From the NCBI RefSeq assembly GCF_001911425.1, contig NZ_MPPL01000001.1:5342570-5382775 (forward strand): a DNA stretch of 40,206 nt, written 5' to 3'. Of this stretch, positions 1-8,005 are shown in pieces; within the stretch, counting starts at the first letter, position 1, and each line of letters begins with the position of its first letter. The position numbers and the translations under genes are program-made. This stretch comes from Mucilaginibacter polytrichastri (lineage in GTDB: Bacteria; Bacteroidota; Bacteroidia; Sphingobacteriales; Sphingobacteriaceae). Under the pieces are notes generated by a model. It was not told the origin of the DNA and did no database searches. It saw nothing but the letters and a program-made list of their open reading frames with translations.

Positions 1-198
1 GCCGTAATCGTGCATTATTAGCTGGCTTTGGGGTATTTGCAGGCCGGCTTCTTTTAAAAACTTACGTGCGGTCTTTTCGTTCTCTACAATATACTCGGTA
101 ATGCTGTTTATAGTTTGTACCAGGTATGGGGTAAATGATTTTGCCGCTGCATTATCTGCAAGCGGAACCGGGATGAGATAGAGTGTTCCGATGGGCAT
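1..198 (-). CDS. SAM-dependent methyltransferase, tetrapyrrole methylase/RsmI-like family (3' part missing)
   Basis: Only the first 66 codons lie in the window; the ATG is at 196-198 and the frame stays open to the left edge. The product begins MPIGTLYLIPVPL and continues with an IVENEKTARKFLKEAG stretch. That opening (a glycine-poor first strand, then 'VENEKTARxFLK') is typical of the Bacteroidota branch of the tetrapyrrole methylase fold, usually annotated as SAM-dependent methyltransferase and related to RsmI, which 2'-O-methylates C1402 of 16S rRNA. The catalytic and SAM-binding parts are outside the window, so the exact substrate cannot be judged. It is divergent from the gene that starts at 259. 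Confidence 0.75.
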   Translation of the reverse strand, partial: MPIGTLYLIPVPLADNAAAKSFTPYLVQTINSITEYIVENEKTARKFLKEAGLQIPQSQLIMHDYG

Positions 199-258
199 AT
201 GTTGCAAAGTTGGTTTTTTTAATTTAATTTAAGGCTACCAGAAAGGAGTTAATCAAAA

Positions 259-972
259 ATGAAATCATTAGGTATTAATTGGTTTATTGATGGCAGCATT
301 GACTTTGAACATAAGAAGTATATTTTGCTGGATTACATGCAGGAAATAAACCGCCATTTTGATAAAAGCAAACTTTACCCCAACCTTACCGATCTGATTT
401 TCCATTATAATAACCTGATGGATTTTAAGCATAACAAATCTGTTTTACAGCAGGCGTTTCCGCAACGCTTAAGTAAGGCAGATATTGAAGCTGTTAAGCT
501 TACTTATAGAAAGATAGTGCAGGATGATAACTCGATGTATGAGATTGAGCGCATTATTACTTATGCCATTAACAAAATGGACCCAGCCCTGCAAACAGGT
601 AAAGAACTTTATGATTTTGTAGAAAGCCGCATTAATATAGACCCGGTAGGTGTGGTGCCACTATTGCCTTACCACGGCTATTTTGCGCTGCGTAACGGTA
701 TGGATAAAACCAATTTGATATATGAGTATCACATTACCATTTTTGAAAACAAAGACGATAAATACCGGGGTATTAATGTACAGTTTGTAGATACGTTTTT
801 GCAAGGCATTGCCAATACGCCCGAGTCTATTAAGCTTGACCTGGTAAAGCACCGCAAGCACCTGCCCAACCCGGCGGTGTATTATGTGCAAAGCGATATC
901 ACCTTCCCGCTGGAGCAAACACTTTTACCTGTAGCTAAAAAAAGCCTGGTGAAATATATATCGGCAGCTTAG
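259..972 (+). CDS. Conserved-looking protein of unknown function, 237 aa
   Basis: I do not recognise a named family. The ATG at 259 follows a purine-rich stretch (GAAAGGAG near 241-248) that resembles a ribosome binding site. The protein is soluble-looking with no signal peptide or membrane segment. It is rich in charged and aromatic residues: an N-terminal helical half (about residues 20-115, with several Y/H/K-rich helices) and a C-terminal half that looks mixed alpha/beta, including the strands 'LIYEYHITIFEN' and 'YRGINVQFVDTF'. Codon use and base composition match the neighbours, so it looks resident. It is divergent from the methyltransferase and convergent with the AI-2E permease, so it is probably its own transcription unit. 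A housekeeping role in this lineage is possible but not shown. Confidence 0.75.
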   Translation: MKSLGINWFIDGSIDFEHKKYILLDYMQEINRHFDKSKLYPNLTDLIFHYNNLMDFKHNKSVLQQAFPQRLSKADIEAVKLTYRKIVQDDNSMYEIERIITYAINKMDPALQTGKELYDFVESRINIDPVGVVPLLPYHGYFALRNGMDKTNLIYEYHITIFENKDDKYRGINVQFVDTFLQGIANTPESIKLDLVKHRKHLPNPAVYYVQSDITFPLEQTLLPVAKKSLVKYISAA

Positions 973-1001
973 AGAATATTATTGTTTGTCGGAAAAAAGC
1001 A

Positions 1002-2093
1002 TTAATCGGCAAGTGTGGGATCGGGCTTGGATTGAACAGACCTTACGTCATCTTCGTCGTTAATCTTCTTCACATACAACTCATCAACCAAAATAAAAAC
1101 GATAGACAATAGTGGTACTGCGAGGATAATTCCCAACACCCCGGAGAGCGTGCCCATTAATACCTGGCTGATAATGGTTAGCGCAGGTGGCAGATTAATC
1201 ATTTTATTCTGGATGATGGGGGTTACTATATTGCTTACAATAGTTTGGGATACAATATATATTAAAGCTACAATAATGGCACTATTGAGGCTAATGGTTA
1301 ATGCCAGTAATACACCTGGTATCATAGCTGCCAATGAACCAAAATTGGGAATTATTTTAAGCATACCTGCAAATAAAGCCAATACCAATGCCGCCGGGAT
1401 GCCCATAATAGTTAGCCCGGTAAACAGCATAATGGTGATAAGCACAATGGATAATAGCATTCCCTTAAGCCATCCCTTCAATGAGAAACTAATACGATCT
1501 ATAATGCATTTAGCAAGTTCTTTCCGGTCGTGAGGGACCAGTAAAATAATACCGTCTTTGTATACTGAGGGGTTTAGCGTAAAGAAAATGGACAAAAACA
1601 TAATGATGTAGATATTGCCCATAACACCAAAGCTGGTACTGAAAAAGTGTTGTGCAGTTACAATTAATTTCTGCGAATTATCATCATCCTGCGTGTAGTC
1701 AAGTACCTTTTGGCCCAGTGAGGTTTCTGAAAGTTTGGCTTTGAAATTCGCTACGGTATGTGGTAATGTGTCACTTAATTCTTTAACCTGTTTTTGAATA
1801 TTAGCGCCCATGAACCAAAACAACAGCCCCAATAAAATGAAGGTGCCCCCCACAGATATATACATAGCAGGCTTACGTTTCCATTTGGTTTTACGCTGAA
1901 TGAGATCGCCCAGCCCGTGGAAATAGGTGGATATTAATGTACCGGCCAATACCATCAACAATACATTAAAGGCAACCCGGGCAATAAGGATCACTACTAC
2001 CAACAGGGCTACAATGGCAACCGTGTGCCATACTTTTTGAATGTATGTTAGTTCTTTTTCTACAGTTTCTGCCGGTTTTTTATCGCGGATCAT
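1002..2093 (-). CDS. AI-2E family transporter (PerM-like membrane permease)
   Basis: A 363-residue polytopic inner-membrane protein. Hydrophobic segments are visible at about residues 22-52 (two close helices), 77-96, 155-173 and several in the last 150 residues. The stretch 'GIPAALVLALFAGMLKIIPNFGSLAAMIPG' region (roughly 230-260) is the signature of the AI-2E/PerM family (PF01594). Family members export small signals or ions (TqsA and AI-2 in E. coli, Na+/H+ exchange in some halophiles); the substrate here is unknown. The N-terminus is charged and cytoplasmic, and the C-terminal tail is acidic (EDDV). The ATG at 2091-2093 is the natural start. It is not obviously co-transcribed with its neighbours. 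Confidence 0.9.
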   Translation of the reverse strand: MIRDKKPAETVEKELTYIQKVWHTVAIVALLVVVILIARVAFNVLLMVLAGTLISTYFHGLGDLIQRKTKWKRKPAMYISVGGTFILLGLLFWFMGANIQKQVKELSDTLPHTVANFKAKLSETSLGQKVLDYTQDDDNSQKLIVTAQHFFSTSFGVMGNIYIIMFLSIFFTLNPSVYKDGIILLVPHDRKELAKCIIDRISFSLKGWLKGMLLSIVLITIMLFTGLTIMGIPAALVLALFAGMLKIIPNFGSLAAMIPGVLLALTISLNSAIIVALIYIVSQTIVSNIVTPIIQNKMINLPPALTIISQVLMGTLSGVLGIILAVPLLSIVFILVDELYVKKINDEDDVRSVQSKPDPTLAD

Positions 2094-2121
2094 GGGTGTA
2101 TATTAATACGTGAGACGTTAT

Positions 2122-2154
2122 ACGTTTTACATGGGATTGGGTACCGTAAAACGT
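2122..2154. repeat. 9-bp perfect inverted repeat in a TACGT-rich intergenic stretch
   Basis: ACGTTTTAC (2122-2130) is repeated inverted as GTAAAACGT (2146-2154) with a 15-base spacer. The surrounding 2106-2172 also carries several ACGT/TACGT words. It lies between the start of the AI-2E permease and the end of the aminotransferase. It looks like a short intergenic repeat element rather than a terminator, because no T tract follows on either strand. Confidence 0.5.
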
Positions 2155-2218
2155 GTGTGTTTAATACGTAATATAATTCGGGCCCAATATGTTTTAATTG
2201 GTTGCGGGTTGAAACTAA

Positions 2219-2251
2219 AATAGCCTCAGGATTTATCATCCTAAGGCTATT
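2219..2251 (-). terminator. Hairpin terminator of the aminotransferase gene
   Basis: AATAGCCTCAGGAT (2219-2232) pairs with ATCCTAAGGCTATT (2238-2251), with one mismatch and a 5-base loop. Read on the minus strand it sits 23 bases after the aminotransferase stop and ends in a short run of T, so it fits an intrinsic terminator for that gene. Confidence 0.75.
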
Positions 2252-2274
2252 GTGTATTATAATTATGTAATGCC

Positions 2275-3528
2275 TTATTTCAATTTAGCAAGCGCATCTT
2301 TAATGCGCGGAATCATTTGGCGAATTTCTTCGTGAGTACAGGTACCAACCGAAGCGCGGAACCAGGTAATGCTATCATCAGTACCAAAAGCCGAGAACGG
2401 AACCAGCGCCACTTTGGCTTCTTTAATTAAATAGAAGTTAATATCTGCCGATGAATTTAATATCTCGCCGGTTGGTGTGGTTCTGCCAATGTAATCAACC
2501 TTAACGGTTAAGTAAATGGCACCCATTGGCTCAATGGCATCAACGCTAAAGCCTTCGGCTTTTAATTGCTGAAAACCATCATAAAGGGTAGTCAGGCTGG
2601 TTTGTATTTCGCTTTTAAACTTGGCTAAATAATTATTTAACGGTTGTTCTGTTTTAAGAAACTCGGCAGTAGCCACCTGCTCTGGCTTAGGTGCCCATGC
2701 ACCCATGTGGCCAACTATAGAACGCATTTGCCCTATAATTTTCTCTGGCCCAAATCCCCAGCCTACACGTACGCCGGTAGCAGCAAGGCATTTAGAGATA
2801 CCATCGATGTAGATCACATAATCTTTTAACTCGGGGCGTAACGTAACCGGGTCAACATGCTCCTTGTTAAAGGTTAACATGGAGTAGATTTGGTCGTACA
2901 TCATGTACAAAGGTTTCTCGCCCGGCAAGCGGTTCTTATTTTCTTCAATAACCAGGTCGCAAATTTCTTCGAGATCCTTTTTATCAAACATAGTACCGGT
3001 TGGGTTTAACGGCGAGCAAAGTGCCAGTAAGGTAGCACCTTTTAAATGTGGGCGTATATCATCTGCTGTAGGCATAAAATCATGCTCGGCACGGGTAATT
3101 ATCTGTACCTCTTCTGCCGAAGTTAAGTGGCAGTAGTGGTTATTGTTCCATGATGGTACAGGATAAACTACTTTATCGCCTTTATCAATCAGTGCTAAAA
3201 AGGTAGAATATATCAGCGGGCGCGAGCCACTGCTGATCAGGATCTGGTTGGCGTTATAATCTAACCCAAAATGTTTTTTCAAAAAAGCAGACACTTCCTG
3301 GCGTAAAGCAGCTACACCCTCTGCAGGCGGATAGTTGGTTTGGTTATGCTGATAGGCATCTATAATACCTTGCTTCAGTTCGTCTGGGATGGGGTATATA
3401 TTGGAGTCAAAATCACCGATTGTTAAGTTGGCAATTTGTTGTCCTTGTCTTTTTAACTCATTAATCTCGGCACCAATCTTAATAATCTCAGATCCTTTAA
3501 GGGTTTGTGCAAGCTGTGAAGTGCTCAT
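2275..3528 (-). CDS. Pyridoxal-phosphate aminotransferase, class I/II
   Basis: A 417-residue fold-type I aminotransferase, cytosolic, expected to move an amino group between an amino acid and a 2-oxo acid. Visible key positions are the PLP-facing N-P-T-G around residue 175, D212 and Y215 in 'YDQIY', the Schiff-base lysine K246 in 'DGISKCLAATG', and R254 in 'GVRVGW'. A phosphate-binding SSGSRP lies at about 99-104. The length is normal for the AspC/AlaA-like superfamily (about 400). Substrate cannot be read from motifs alone; aspartate or aromatic amino acids are plausible. It sits alone between two hairpin terminators, which suggests a single-gene transcript. Confidence 0.9.
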   Translation of the reverse strand: MSTSQLAQTLKGSEIIKIGAEINELKRQGQQIANLTIGDFDSNIYPIPDELKQGIIDAYQHNQTNYPPAEGVAALRQEVSAFLKKHFGLDYNANQILISSGSRPLIYSTFLALIDKGDKVVYPVPSWNNNHYCHLTSAEEVQIITRAEHDFMPTADDIRPHLKGATLLALCSPLNPTGTMFDKKDLEEICDLVIEENKNRLPGEKPLYMMYDQIYSMLTFNKEHVDPVTLRPELKDYVIYIDGISKCLAATGVRVGWGFGPEKIIGQMRSIVGHMGAWAPKPEQVATAEFLKTEQPLNNYLAKFKSEIQTSLTTLYDGFQQLKAEGFSVDAIEPMGAIYLTVKVDYIGRTTPTGEILNSSADINFYLIKEAKVALVPFSAFGTDDSITWFRASVGTCTHEEIRQMIPRIKDALAKLK

Positions 3529-3552
3529 GGGTTGTATAGGTGAAAATTGAAA

Positions 3553-3573
3553 AAGCCCGTTTTTAGCGGGCTT
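3553..3573 (-). terminator. Hairpin terminator of the desaturase gene
   Basis: AAGCCCG (3553-3559) pairs with CGGGCTT (3567-3573) around a 7-base loop. On the minus strand it lies just past the desaturase stop and is followed by TTTTC. It separates the desaturase from the aminotransferase downstream. Confidence 0.7.
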
Positions 3574-3587
3574 ATAATATTGTTTGT

Positions 3588-4325
3588 TTAGTTATAACTA
3601 GGTTTGCGCAGCCTGATGATGCGTGCCCAGTGCATTACTTTCATAACCGGATAAACAGGGTCTATCTCGAACCAGCGTTTAGCAAAGTTGGCACTATTAG
3701 GGTGCTTGTGGTGATTATTCTGAAACAATTCGCCCAGCATCAAAAAGTCGAATGGGGTGGTGTTTTTAGATTTGTCGTTATTGTCGAAATTGGCATAACC
3801 ATATTTATGGCCGCACCAGTTAACAATAGCGCCATGGATAGGGCCCATCATAAAGTGGATTGGTAGCAGCAGGTACATCCACCATTGGGTAGCAAAAGCT
3901 ACATAAAAAGCTACATATAGTAAGCCGAATATAATGCGCGATACCATGGTAGAACCATAATAATCCAGCAAACGCCACTCGGGGTAATTACCTTTAAAGC
4001 GCGCTTCCGGCTCTTTAAGGCGTTTTTCGTGCTCGCGGAAGCTTTGTACCGTATGCCACATCATTTGAATTACATCTGTAAAAAAGTGAGGTGAATGCGG
4101 GTCTTTCTCGGTATCACTGTAAGCATGATGCTCGCGGTGCATAATAGCGTAAGCCCTTGGGTTTAAGAAAGATGAACCTTGACAAATGAAGGTCATAACG
4201 TGAAAGGTGCGCTCAAAAAACTTGTTTGTAGTAAACATTTTGTGAGAAGCATATCTGTGCAAAAAGAATGTTTGGAAAAACAGCGACAGAAACCAGTGTG
4301 CCAAAAAGAATATAAGAATTATCAC
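3588..4325 (-). CDS. Acyl-CoA/fatty acid desaturase, membrane di-iron type
   Basis: A 245-residue integral membrane desaturase that would insert a cis double bond into fatty acyl chains and so tune membrane fluidity. All three histidine boxes are present: HRYASH (23-28), HREHH (63-67) and NNHHKH (203-208), plus an additional H at about 173 in 'WCGHKYGY'. Four hydrophobic spans flank them (about 1-22, 38-55, 128-146, 148-166). The length is at the short end for stearoyl-CoA-desaturase-like proteins, which is usual for the bacterial soluble-tail-lacking form. The start at 4325 is only about 30 bases from a consensus promoter box, and a terminator follows the stop, so it is a monocistronic gene. 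Confidence 0.92.
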   Translation of the reverse strand: MIILIFFLAHWFLSLFFQTFFLHRYASHKMFTTNKFFERTFHVMTFICQGSSFLNPRAYAIMHREHHAYSDTEKDPHSPHFFTDVIQMMWHTVQSFREHEKRLKEPEARFKGNYPEWRLLDYYGSTMVSRIIFGLLYVAFYVAFATQWWMYLLLPIHFMMGPIHGAIVNWCGHKYGYANFDNNDKSKNTTPFDFLMLGELFQNNHHKHPNSANFAKRWFEIDPVYPVMKVMHWARIIRLRKPSYN

Positions 4326-4360
4326 TTAACTGTATTATATGAAGGCGTTTATAAATGTTG

Positions 4361-4368
4361 CAAAAGTA
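4361..4368 (-). promoter_or_regulatory. Bacteroidota-type -7 box (TAnnTTTG) for the desaturase
   Basis: Plus-strand CAAAAGTA at 4361-4368 reads TACTTTTG on the minus strand, followed by CA, an exact match to the primary sigma-factor -7 consensus of this phylum. A CAAG at about 4390-4393 gives a weak TTG-type -33 partner. The implied 5' UTR is about 30 bases. Confidence 0.65.
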
Positions 4369-4534
4369 CGAAATTTTTATGTCAAGCCCCAAGTTTTTCG
4401 GGAGCTGTTTAATAACCCGCTAATGCTTTTATACACTAAATAACGAAATGCCTTGACAGATAGTTTCTGCTATACATTATTAAACTGTTAATAATTTGTA
4501 TAAATGTTATTTGGGGGAGGCAGGGGTATCTATT

Positions 4535-4567
4535 AAAAGAGCCGCTTCAAACTGAAACGGCTCTTTT
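4535..4567 (-). terminator. Hairpin terminator of the PA2169-family gene
   Basis: AAAAGAGCCG (4535-4544) pairs with CGGCTCTTTT (4558-4567), with further TTCA/TGAA pairing inside. It lies 24 bases past the stop at 4591 and is T-rich on both strands, so it could also work bidirectionally. Confidence 0.8.
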
Positions 4568-4590
4568 AATTAAATTGATTTAACTATTAA

Positions 4591-5046
4591 TTACTGTGCG
4601 CTATCGCGTAATGCTTTTATCCTGTCGTGCGCTAATTTTTGTTCTTGCGCCTGGCGGGTTACCAGTACAGACAGTTCGCCGGATAGGTCACCGTCTGTTA
4701 AAGCAGACTGATATGCCTTTTTAATAGCATCTTCACCACGTTCGCATTCTGCTAAAATACCTGCACGGTCTTTACCTGTAAATATAGCTTTAACATCAAT
4801 CCATGCACGGTGAATGGCACCGCTTACACTCGAACCTGTTTGCACATCATTGTCGTAACGCGCTACAGTTGCAGTAAGTTCCTGTGTGTTTTTGCGGCTT
4901 TGCTGCGCATATTCCTGGAATAAAGATTTCAGATCGGCATCCTTATCAGACATGTCTGCAAGGGCCCTTTCAAAGCCTTCAATCCTGTCGTTATTAATTT
5001 CTATTAAGTCGTTTAAAACTTCAACTGTTTTTTCAATGGTTTCCAT
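4591..5046 (-). CDS. PA2169 family four-helix-bundle protein (DUF2383)
   Basis: A 151-residue, almost entirely helical, acidic cytosolic protein. The opening 'TVEVLNDLIEINNDRIEGFERA' pattern and the central 'WIDVKAIFTGKDRAGILAECERGEDAIKKAY' region match the DUF2383/PA2169 family, a ferritin-like four-helix bundle. Function is not established; members are often found beside general-stress genes. The start at 5046 and terminator at 4535-4567 bracket a single-gene unit. Codon use matches neighbours. Confidence 0.88.
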   Translation of the reverse strand: METIEKTVEVLNDLIEINNDRIEGFERALADMSDKDADLKSLFQEYAQQSRKNTQELTATVARYDNDVQTGSSVSGAIHRAWIDVKAIFTGKDRAGILAECERGEDAIKKAYQSALTDGDLSGELSVLVTRQAQEQKLAHDRIKALRDSAQ

Positions 5047-5238
5047 AATCGTAGATTTTATGTTTACTAATTATTTGTGTGTTGCCGAAGCAATACAAAG
5101 AGGTAATTGCAATTAATATGCCATAAATTAATCTTCAGTTGTTAAATATTTATTTAAAGTTAAAACAATTATAAATTATGTTTAAAGTGGAATAGCGGCT
5201 TCTTTCACCAGTAAATTATTGTCTGGTAGTTTGATGTG

Positions 5239-5316
5239 TTAATTCAGAAAATAAAGCAATCCGATTAAAATGTGCAGTAAAAAGGCTGGGAACGCAATTA
5301 TTAATAAATATTTCAT
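5239..5316 (-). CDS. Candidate 25-residue hydrophobic micro-protein
   Basis: ATG at 5314-5316 opens a frame to TAA at 5239-5241. The product starts MKYLLIIAF, has PAFLLHILIG in the middle and ends LLYFLN: one basic residue at the N-terminus, then a single membrane-spanning stretch with almost no charge. A GGG lies just before the ATG (minus-strand CAGGGATG). Such peptides can be type I toxins or small membrane regulators, but 25 codons in an AT-rich gap can also arise by chance. No family is recognised. Confidence 0.3.
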   Translation of the reverse strand: MKYLLIIAFPAFLLHILIGLLYFLN

Positions 5317-5441
5317 CCCTGGGTTAAATAATTATTAATGTTGGGTAATATTGATGCTGTTATCGGTTTAAAACGCAATAGTAACAGGTTCGTTACCGTT
5401 TACTAACCTTTATTATTGCAATCGTGGCTATATTTAATGCT

Positions 5442-5469
5442 GTATTTTATACGCTATGGTATAAAATAC
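5442..5469. promoter_or_regulatory. Perfect 11-bp inverted repeat upstream of the histidine kinase
   Basis: GTATTTTATAC (5442-5452) is inverted exactly as GTATAAAATAC (5459-5469) around a 6-base spacer, ending 28 bases before the kinase start. There is no T tract after it and the arms are themselves A/T-rich dyads, which suits an operator better than a terminator. The binding protein is unknown. Confidence 0.45.
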
Positions 5470-5497
5470 TGTACTATCCTTAAACTATTGTATTAAA

Positions 5498-6604
5498 TTG
5501 GAACAAGACAAGCAATCGGACCGGGAGCTCAAAGATTTGCGGTTGTTAAAAGTGGTTGAAGAAATTGAGGACTATGCAATTTTAACCCTGGATAGTGATG
5601 GCAATATCGAGAACTGGAACAAGGGTGCCGAGAAAATAAAAGGCTACCAGCTTACAGAGGTTATCGGCAAAAACTTTAGCATATTCTATAATGATGAAGA
5701 CCGTAGAAATGGCCGCCCCGAATCATTAATAAATTTAGCCAGGCGCGATGGTAAGGTTGCCGACCATGGGTGGCGTACGCGAAAAGATGGTACACGCTTT
5801 TGGGGTAGTATTGTTATTACTGCCCTGCATGACGAAAATGGCCAGGTAATAGGCTTTGTAAAAATAGTTCACGATCTTACTGCTAAGTTATTGACCGAGA
5901 AAGCCCTGAAACAGCATGCCCGCGATCTGGAAATCAGAAAAAAGGAACTCGACCAGTTTATATACATTGCTTCGCACGATTTGCAGGAACCCTTACTTAC
6001 CGTGCAAAACTTTGTTGAACTTATAGAAGAAGAGTACGGCAATACCTTTGATGAAAGTGAGGCCATGTATTTCTCGTTCGTTAAACAATCATCTGCCCGG
6101 ATGAGTAACCTCATTAAGGGCCTGCTTGATTATTCGCGCATTGGCCGTAAGCGGGTGCTGGGTGATATAGACTGCCAGCAGCTGCTTAACTCGGTATGTG
6201 CCGAATTGCACGAAGAAATAGACGTGTCTGGCGGGCAGATAAGCTACGGGCGTATGCCTATTATAATGGGTTACGAGGTTGAATTGAAACAACTCTTTTA
6301 CAGCCTTATTAGTAATGCCATTAAATTTCGTAAAAAAAATATAATTCCCCAGGTTTCTATAACGGCCCGGTCATACAGCGATGGCTGGCGGTTTGCTGTG
6401 TCAGACAACGGCATTGGCATTGAGCCGAAATACATCGAAAAAATGTTTCTGATATTTCAGCGCCTTAACACCCGCGATGCTTATGATGGCAGCGGCATAG
6501 GCCTGGCCAACTGCAAAAAAATTGTAGAACTACACAATGGCGAAATCTCTGCCGAGTCTGTCCCCGGTGAGGGCAGTACCTTTTATTTTAACCTGGAAAT
6601 CTGA
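5498..6604 (+). CDS. PAS-domain sensor histidine kinase
   Basis: A 368-residue soluble sensor kinase with no membrane segment. The order is: a PAS domain at about residues 20-130 ('AILTLDSDGNIENWNKGAEKIKGY', then the PAC-type 'GTRFWGSIVITAL'), a short coiled linker to about 150, the HisKA helix with phospho-acceptor H160 in 'IASHDLQEPL', and a HATPase domain from about 255 with N box 'NAIKFRKKN', G1 'DNGIGI', and G2 'GSGIGLANC'. It is the phytochrome-like HWE-unrelated class common in Bacteroidota. The start is a TTG at 5498; no ATG lies before the PAS domain, so a TTG start is the best reading. The response regulator follows after 25 bases and is its likely partner. Confidence 0.9.
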   Translation: MEQDKQSDRELKDLRLLKVVEEIEDYAILTLDSDGNIENWNKGAEKIKGYQLTEVIGKNFSIFYNDEDRRNGRPESLINLARRDGKVADHGWRTRKDGTRFWGSIVITALHDENGQVIGFVKIVHDLTAKLLTEKALKQHARDLEIRKKELDQFIYIASHDLQEPLLTVQNFVELIEEEYGNTFDESEAMYFSFVKQSSARMSNLIKGLLDYSRIGRKRVLGDIDCQQLLNSVCAELHEEIDVSGGQISYGRMPIIMGYEVELKQLFYSLISNAIKFRKKNIIPQVSITARSYSDGWRFAVSDNGIGIEPKYIEKMFLIFQRLNTRDAYDGSGIGLANCKKIVELHNGEISAESVPGEGSTFYFNLEI

Positions 6605-6629
6605 TACTACGTATACTCCCCTATAACAA

Positions 6630-7064
6630 ATGACCCAACTTAAAGATCTTAACTGCATTTTATTAATAGATGATGATATCCCCACTAATTTTATTCACCG
6701 CAAGGTTATCGAAAAATCGGGCGTAGCAGCATATGTGCAAGTAGCTACATCTGCCAAAGAAGGTCTGGATTTTTTAACCTACACCGGCAAGTATGCCGAT
6801 ACAAAAACCACACCCCGCCCCGGTATTATATTTTTAGATATTAACATGCCCGGCATGGACGGCTGGGACTTTATGGATGTATACCGCAAACTGGATAAAG
6901 CGCATAAAGACCGGATGGTAGTAATTATGCTGACCACCTCTCTCAACCTCGACGACCGCGAGCGGGCTTTGAAAGATGAGGATATTGTTACCTTCATCCA
7001 TAAGCCATTAAGGCCAGAGATAGTGGTGGAGTTGGTAGAGGCTTATTTTCCGAAGGCTGGGTAA
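6630..7064 (+). CDS. Single-domain response regulator (CheY-like)
   Basis: A 144-residue receiver domain with no output domain. The acidic pocket is DDD at 14-16, the phospho-acceptor is D70 in 'IIFLDINMPGMDGW', the switch threonine lies in 'MLTTSL', and the conserved lysine is in 'IHKPL'. This is the form that follows PAS/phytochrome-like kinases in many Bacteroidota. It probably takes phosphate from the kinase directly upstream (25-base gap, same strand) and acts by protein-protein contact, since no DNA-binding part is present. Confidence 0.92.
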   Translation: MTQLKDLNCILLIDDDIPTNFIHRKVIEKSGVAAYVQVATSAKEGLDFLTYTGKYADTKTTPRPGIIFLDINMPGMDGWDFMDVYRKLDKAHKDRMVVIMLTTSLNLDDRERALKDEDIVTFIHKPLRPEIVVELVEAYFPKAG

Positions 7065-7080
7065 AAACGATCTCAATCTG

Positions 7081-7241
7081 TTATTCAGAGCGCCAGCGAA
7101 GAATTTTATGCGCAAGGGTTTCTGAAAGCAGAAAATTCTACGTTAGATTTTCATTCTGAACGATAGTGAAGAATCCTCTCAAACCGGTAAGTCTCAACTT
7201 AGCAGCATGAAGAAGACTCTTCGTTACACTCAAAGTGACGA
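7081..7241. repeat. Two tandem GAAGAATC-type intergenic palindromes
   Basis: Two degenerate copies of one palindromic family stand in tandem. The first arm pair is about 7081-7108 and 7130-7148; the second is 7151-7180 (TCATTCTGAA...GAAGAATC) with its partner at about 7209-7241 (GAAGAAGACTCTTCG...GTGACG). The same core words recur at 13346-13429. The element fills the space between the response regulator and the PKD lipoprotein, and probably terminates the two-component transcript. Confidence 0.65.
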
Positions 7242-7303
7242 ATTTGATGGTTAACTTAATGAGTTAAAAAAAAGACTATATTCAATAATCTAACCTTAAT
7301 TAC

Positions 7304-8005
7304 ATGTTTTCAGCAAAGAGATTTTTGTTATTCGCATGCGCTGCATTATTCATTAGTTGTGGCAAAAAATCAGGATCTAACGACGCTCCTGCCCCTGCAA
7401 ATGTTCAAACAGCACAGTTTTCGATCGGTGCACCCGCTTATTGGCTGGATGAACAAGTTGTAGTAACCGCTGCCGACAAATCTGGTAGTTCCAATACCTA
7501 CGCATGGGATTGGGGCGACAACAATACCTCGCTTGATAACTCAAGCAGTTCGCATAAATATATAGAAGGCGGTACCTACAATATTAAATTGACAGTCAAC
7601 AATCACGTATATACTAAAGCGGTAACTGTTAGGCCAGGCAATTGTAGTTTCCAAATTAAGAATCTCAGTAATTATAAACTCATTAACTTGGGTTTGATAT
7701 ATGTAAATCAAGGGGTAAGACTAGTTTTTGCAAACAACATCAATAATTTGGATGCTGTTAACGGCACAAGAAATTTAACAGATACTTTGTATTTAACATT
7801 GGATAAAACAAAAACTTCGGATAGGGTTGTATTCAGTGGCAGGGTGATAACGTTATCTCCAATCTTTCTTGATGCCGACTTACCTAATGTAACAATGCAT
7901 CAGCATACTGTTTTGCTTGTTAATAACGATACTTATCTTTATTATTTAAATAAGCAAAATACCACAACCAGAGATTTGCTCAGTAACTATCTGTCGTATT
8001 ATTAA
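7304..8005 (+). CDS. PKD-domain surface lipoprotein
   Basis: A 233-residue secreted lipoprotein. The N-terminus is a type II signal: basic start, hydrophobic core, and the lipobox 'LFISC' with the acylated cysteine at about residue 19, followed by GKKSGSND, a charged, flexible linker. A PKD (beta-sandwich) domain covers about residues 38-112: 'TYAWDWGDN' and 'HKYIEGGTYNIKLTV' are diagnostic. The last 120 residues are beta-rich and not assigned. PKD domains typically mediate extracellular contacts or carbohydrate/protein binding. No enzymatic motif is visible. It has no operon partner. Confidence 0.85.
   Translation: MFSAKRFLLFACAALFISCGKKSGSNDAPAPANVQTAQFSIGAPAYWLDEQVVVTAADKSGSSNTYAWDWGDNNTSLDNSSSSHKYIEGGTYNIKLTVNNHVYTKAVTVRPGNCSFQIKNLSNYKLINLGLIYVNQGVRLVFANNINNLDAVNGTRNLTDTLYLTLDKTKTSDRVVFSGRVITLSPIFLDADLPNVTMHQHTVLLVNNDTYLYYLNKQNTTTRDLLSNYLSYY

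Larger units (their letters stand above)
5047..5497. other. 451-base AT-rich gap between divergent genes
   Basis: It separates the minus-strand PA2169-family gene from the plus-strand histidine kinase. It contains a hydrophobic 25-codon open frame (5239-5316, minus) and a perfect 11-bp inverted repeat (5442-5469), both listed separately. No RNA gene, long ORF or consensus TAnnTTTG box was found for the kinase. Confidence 0.7.
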
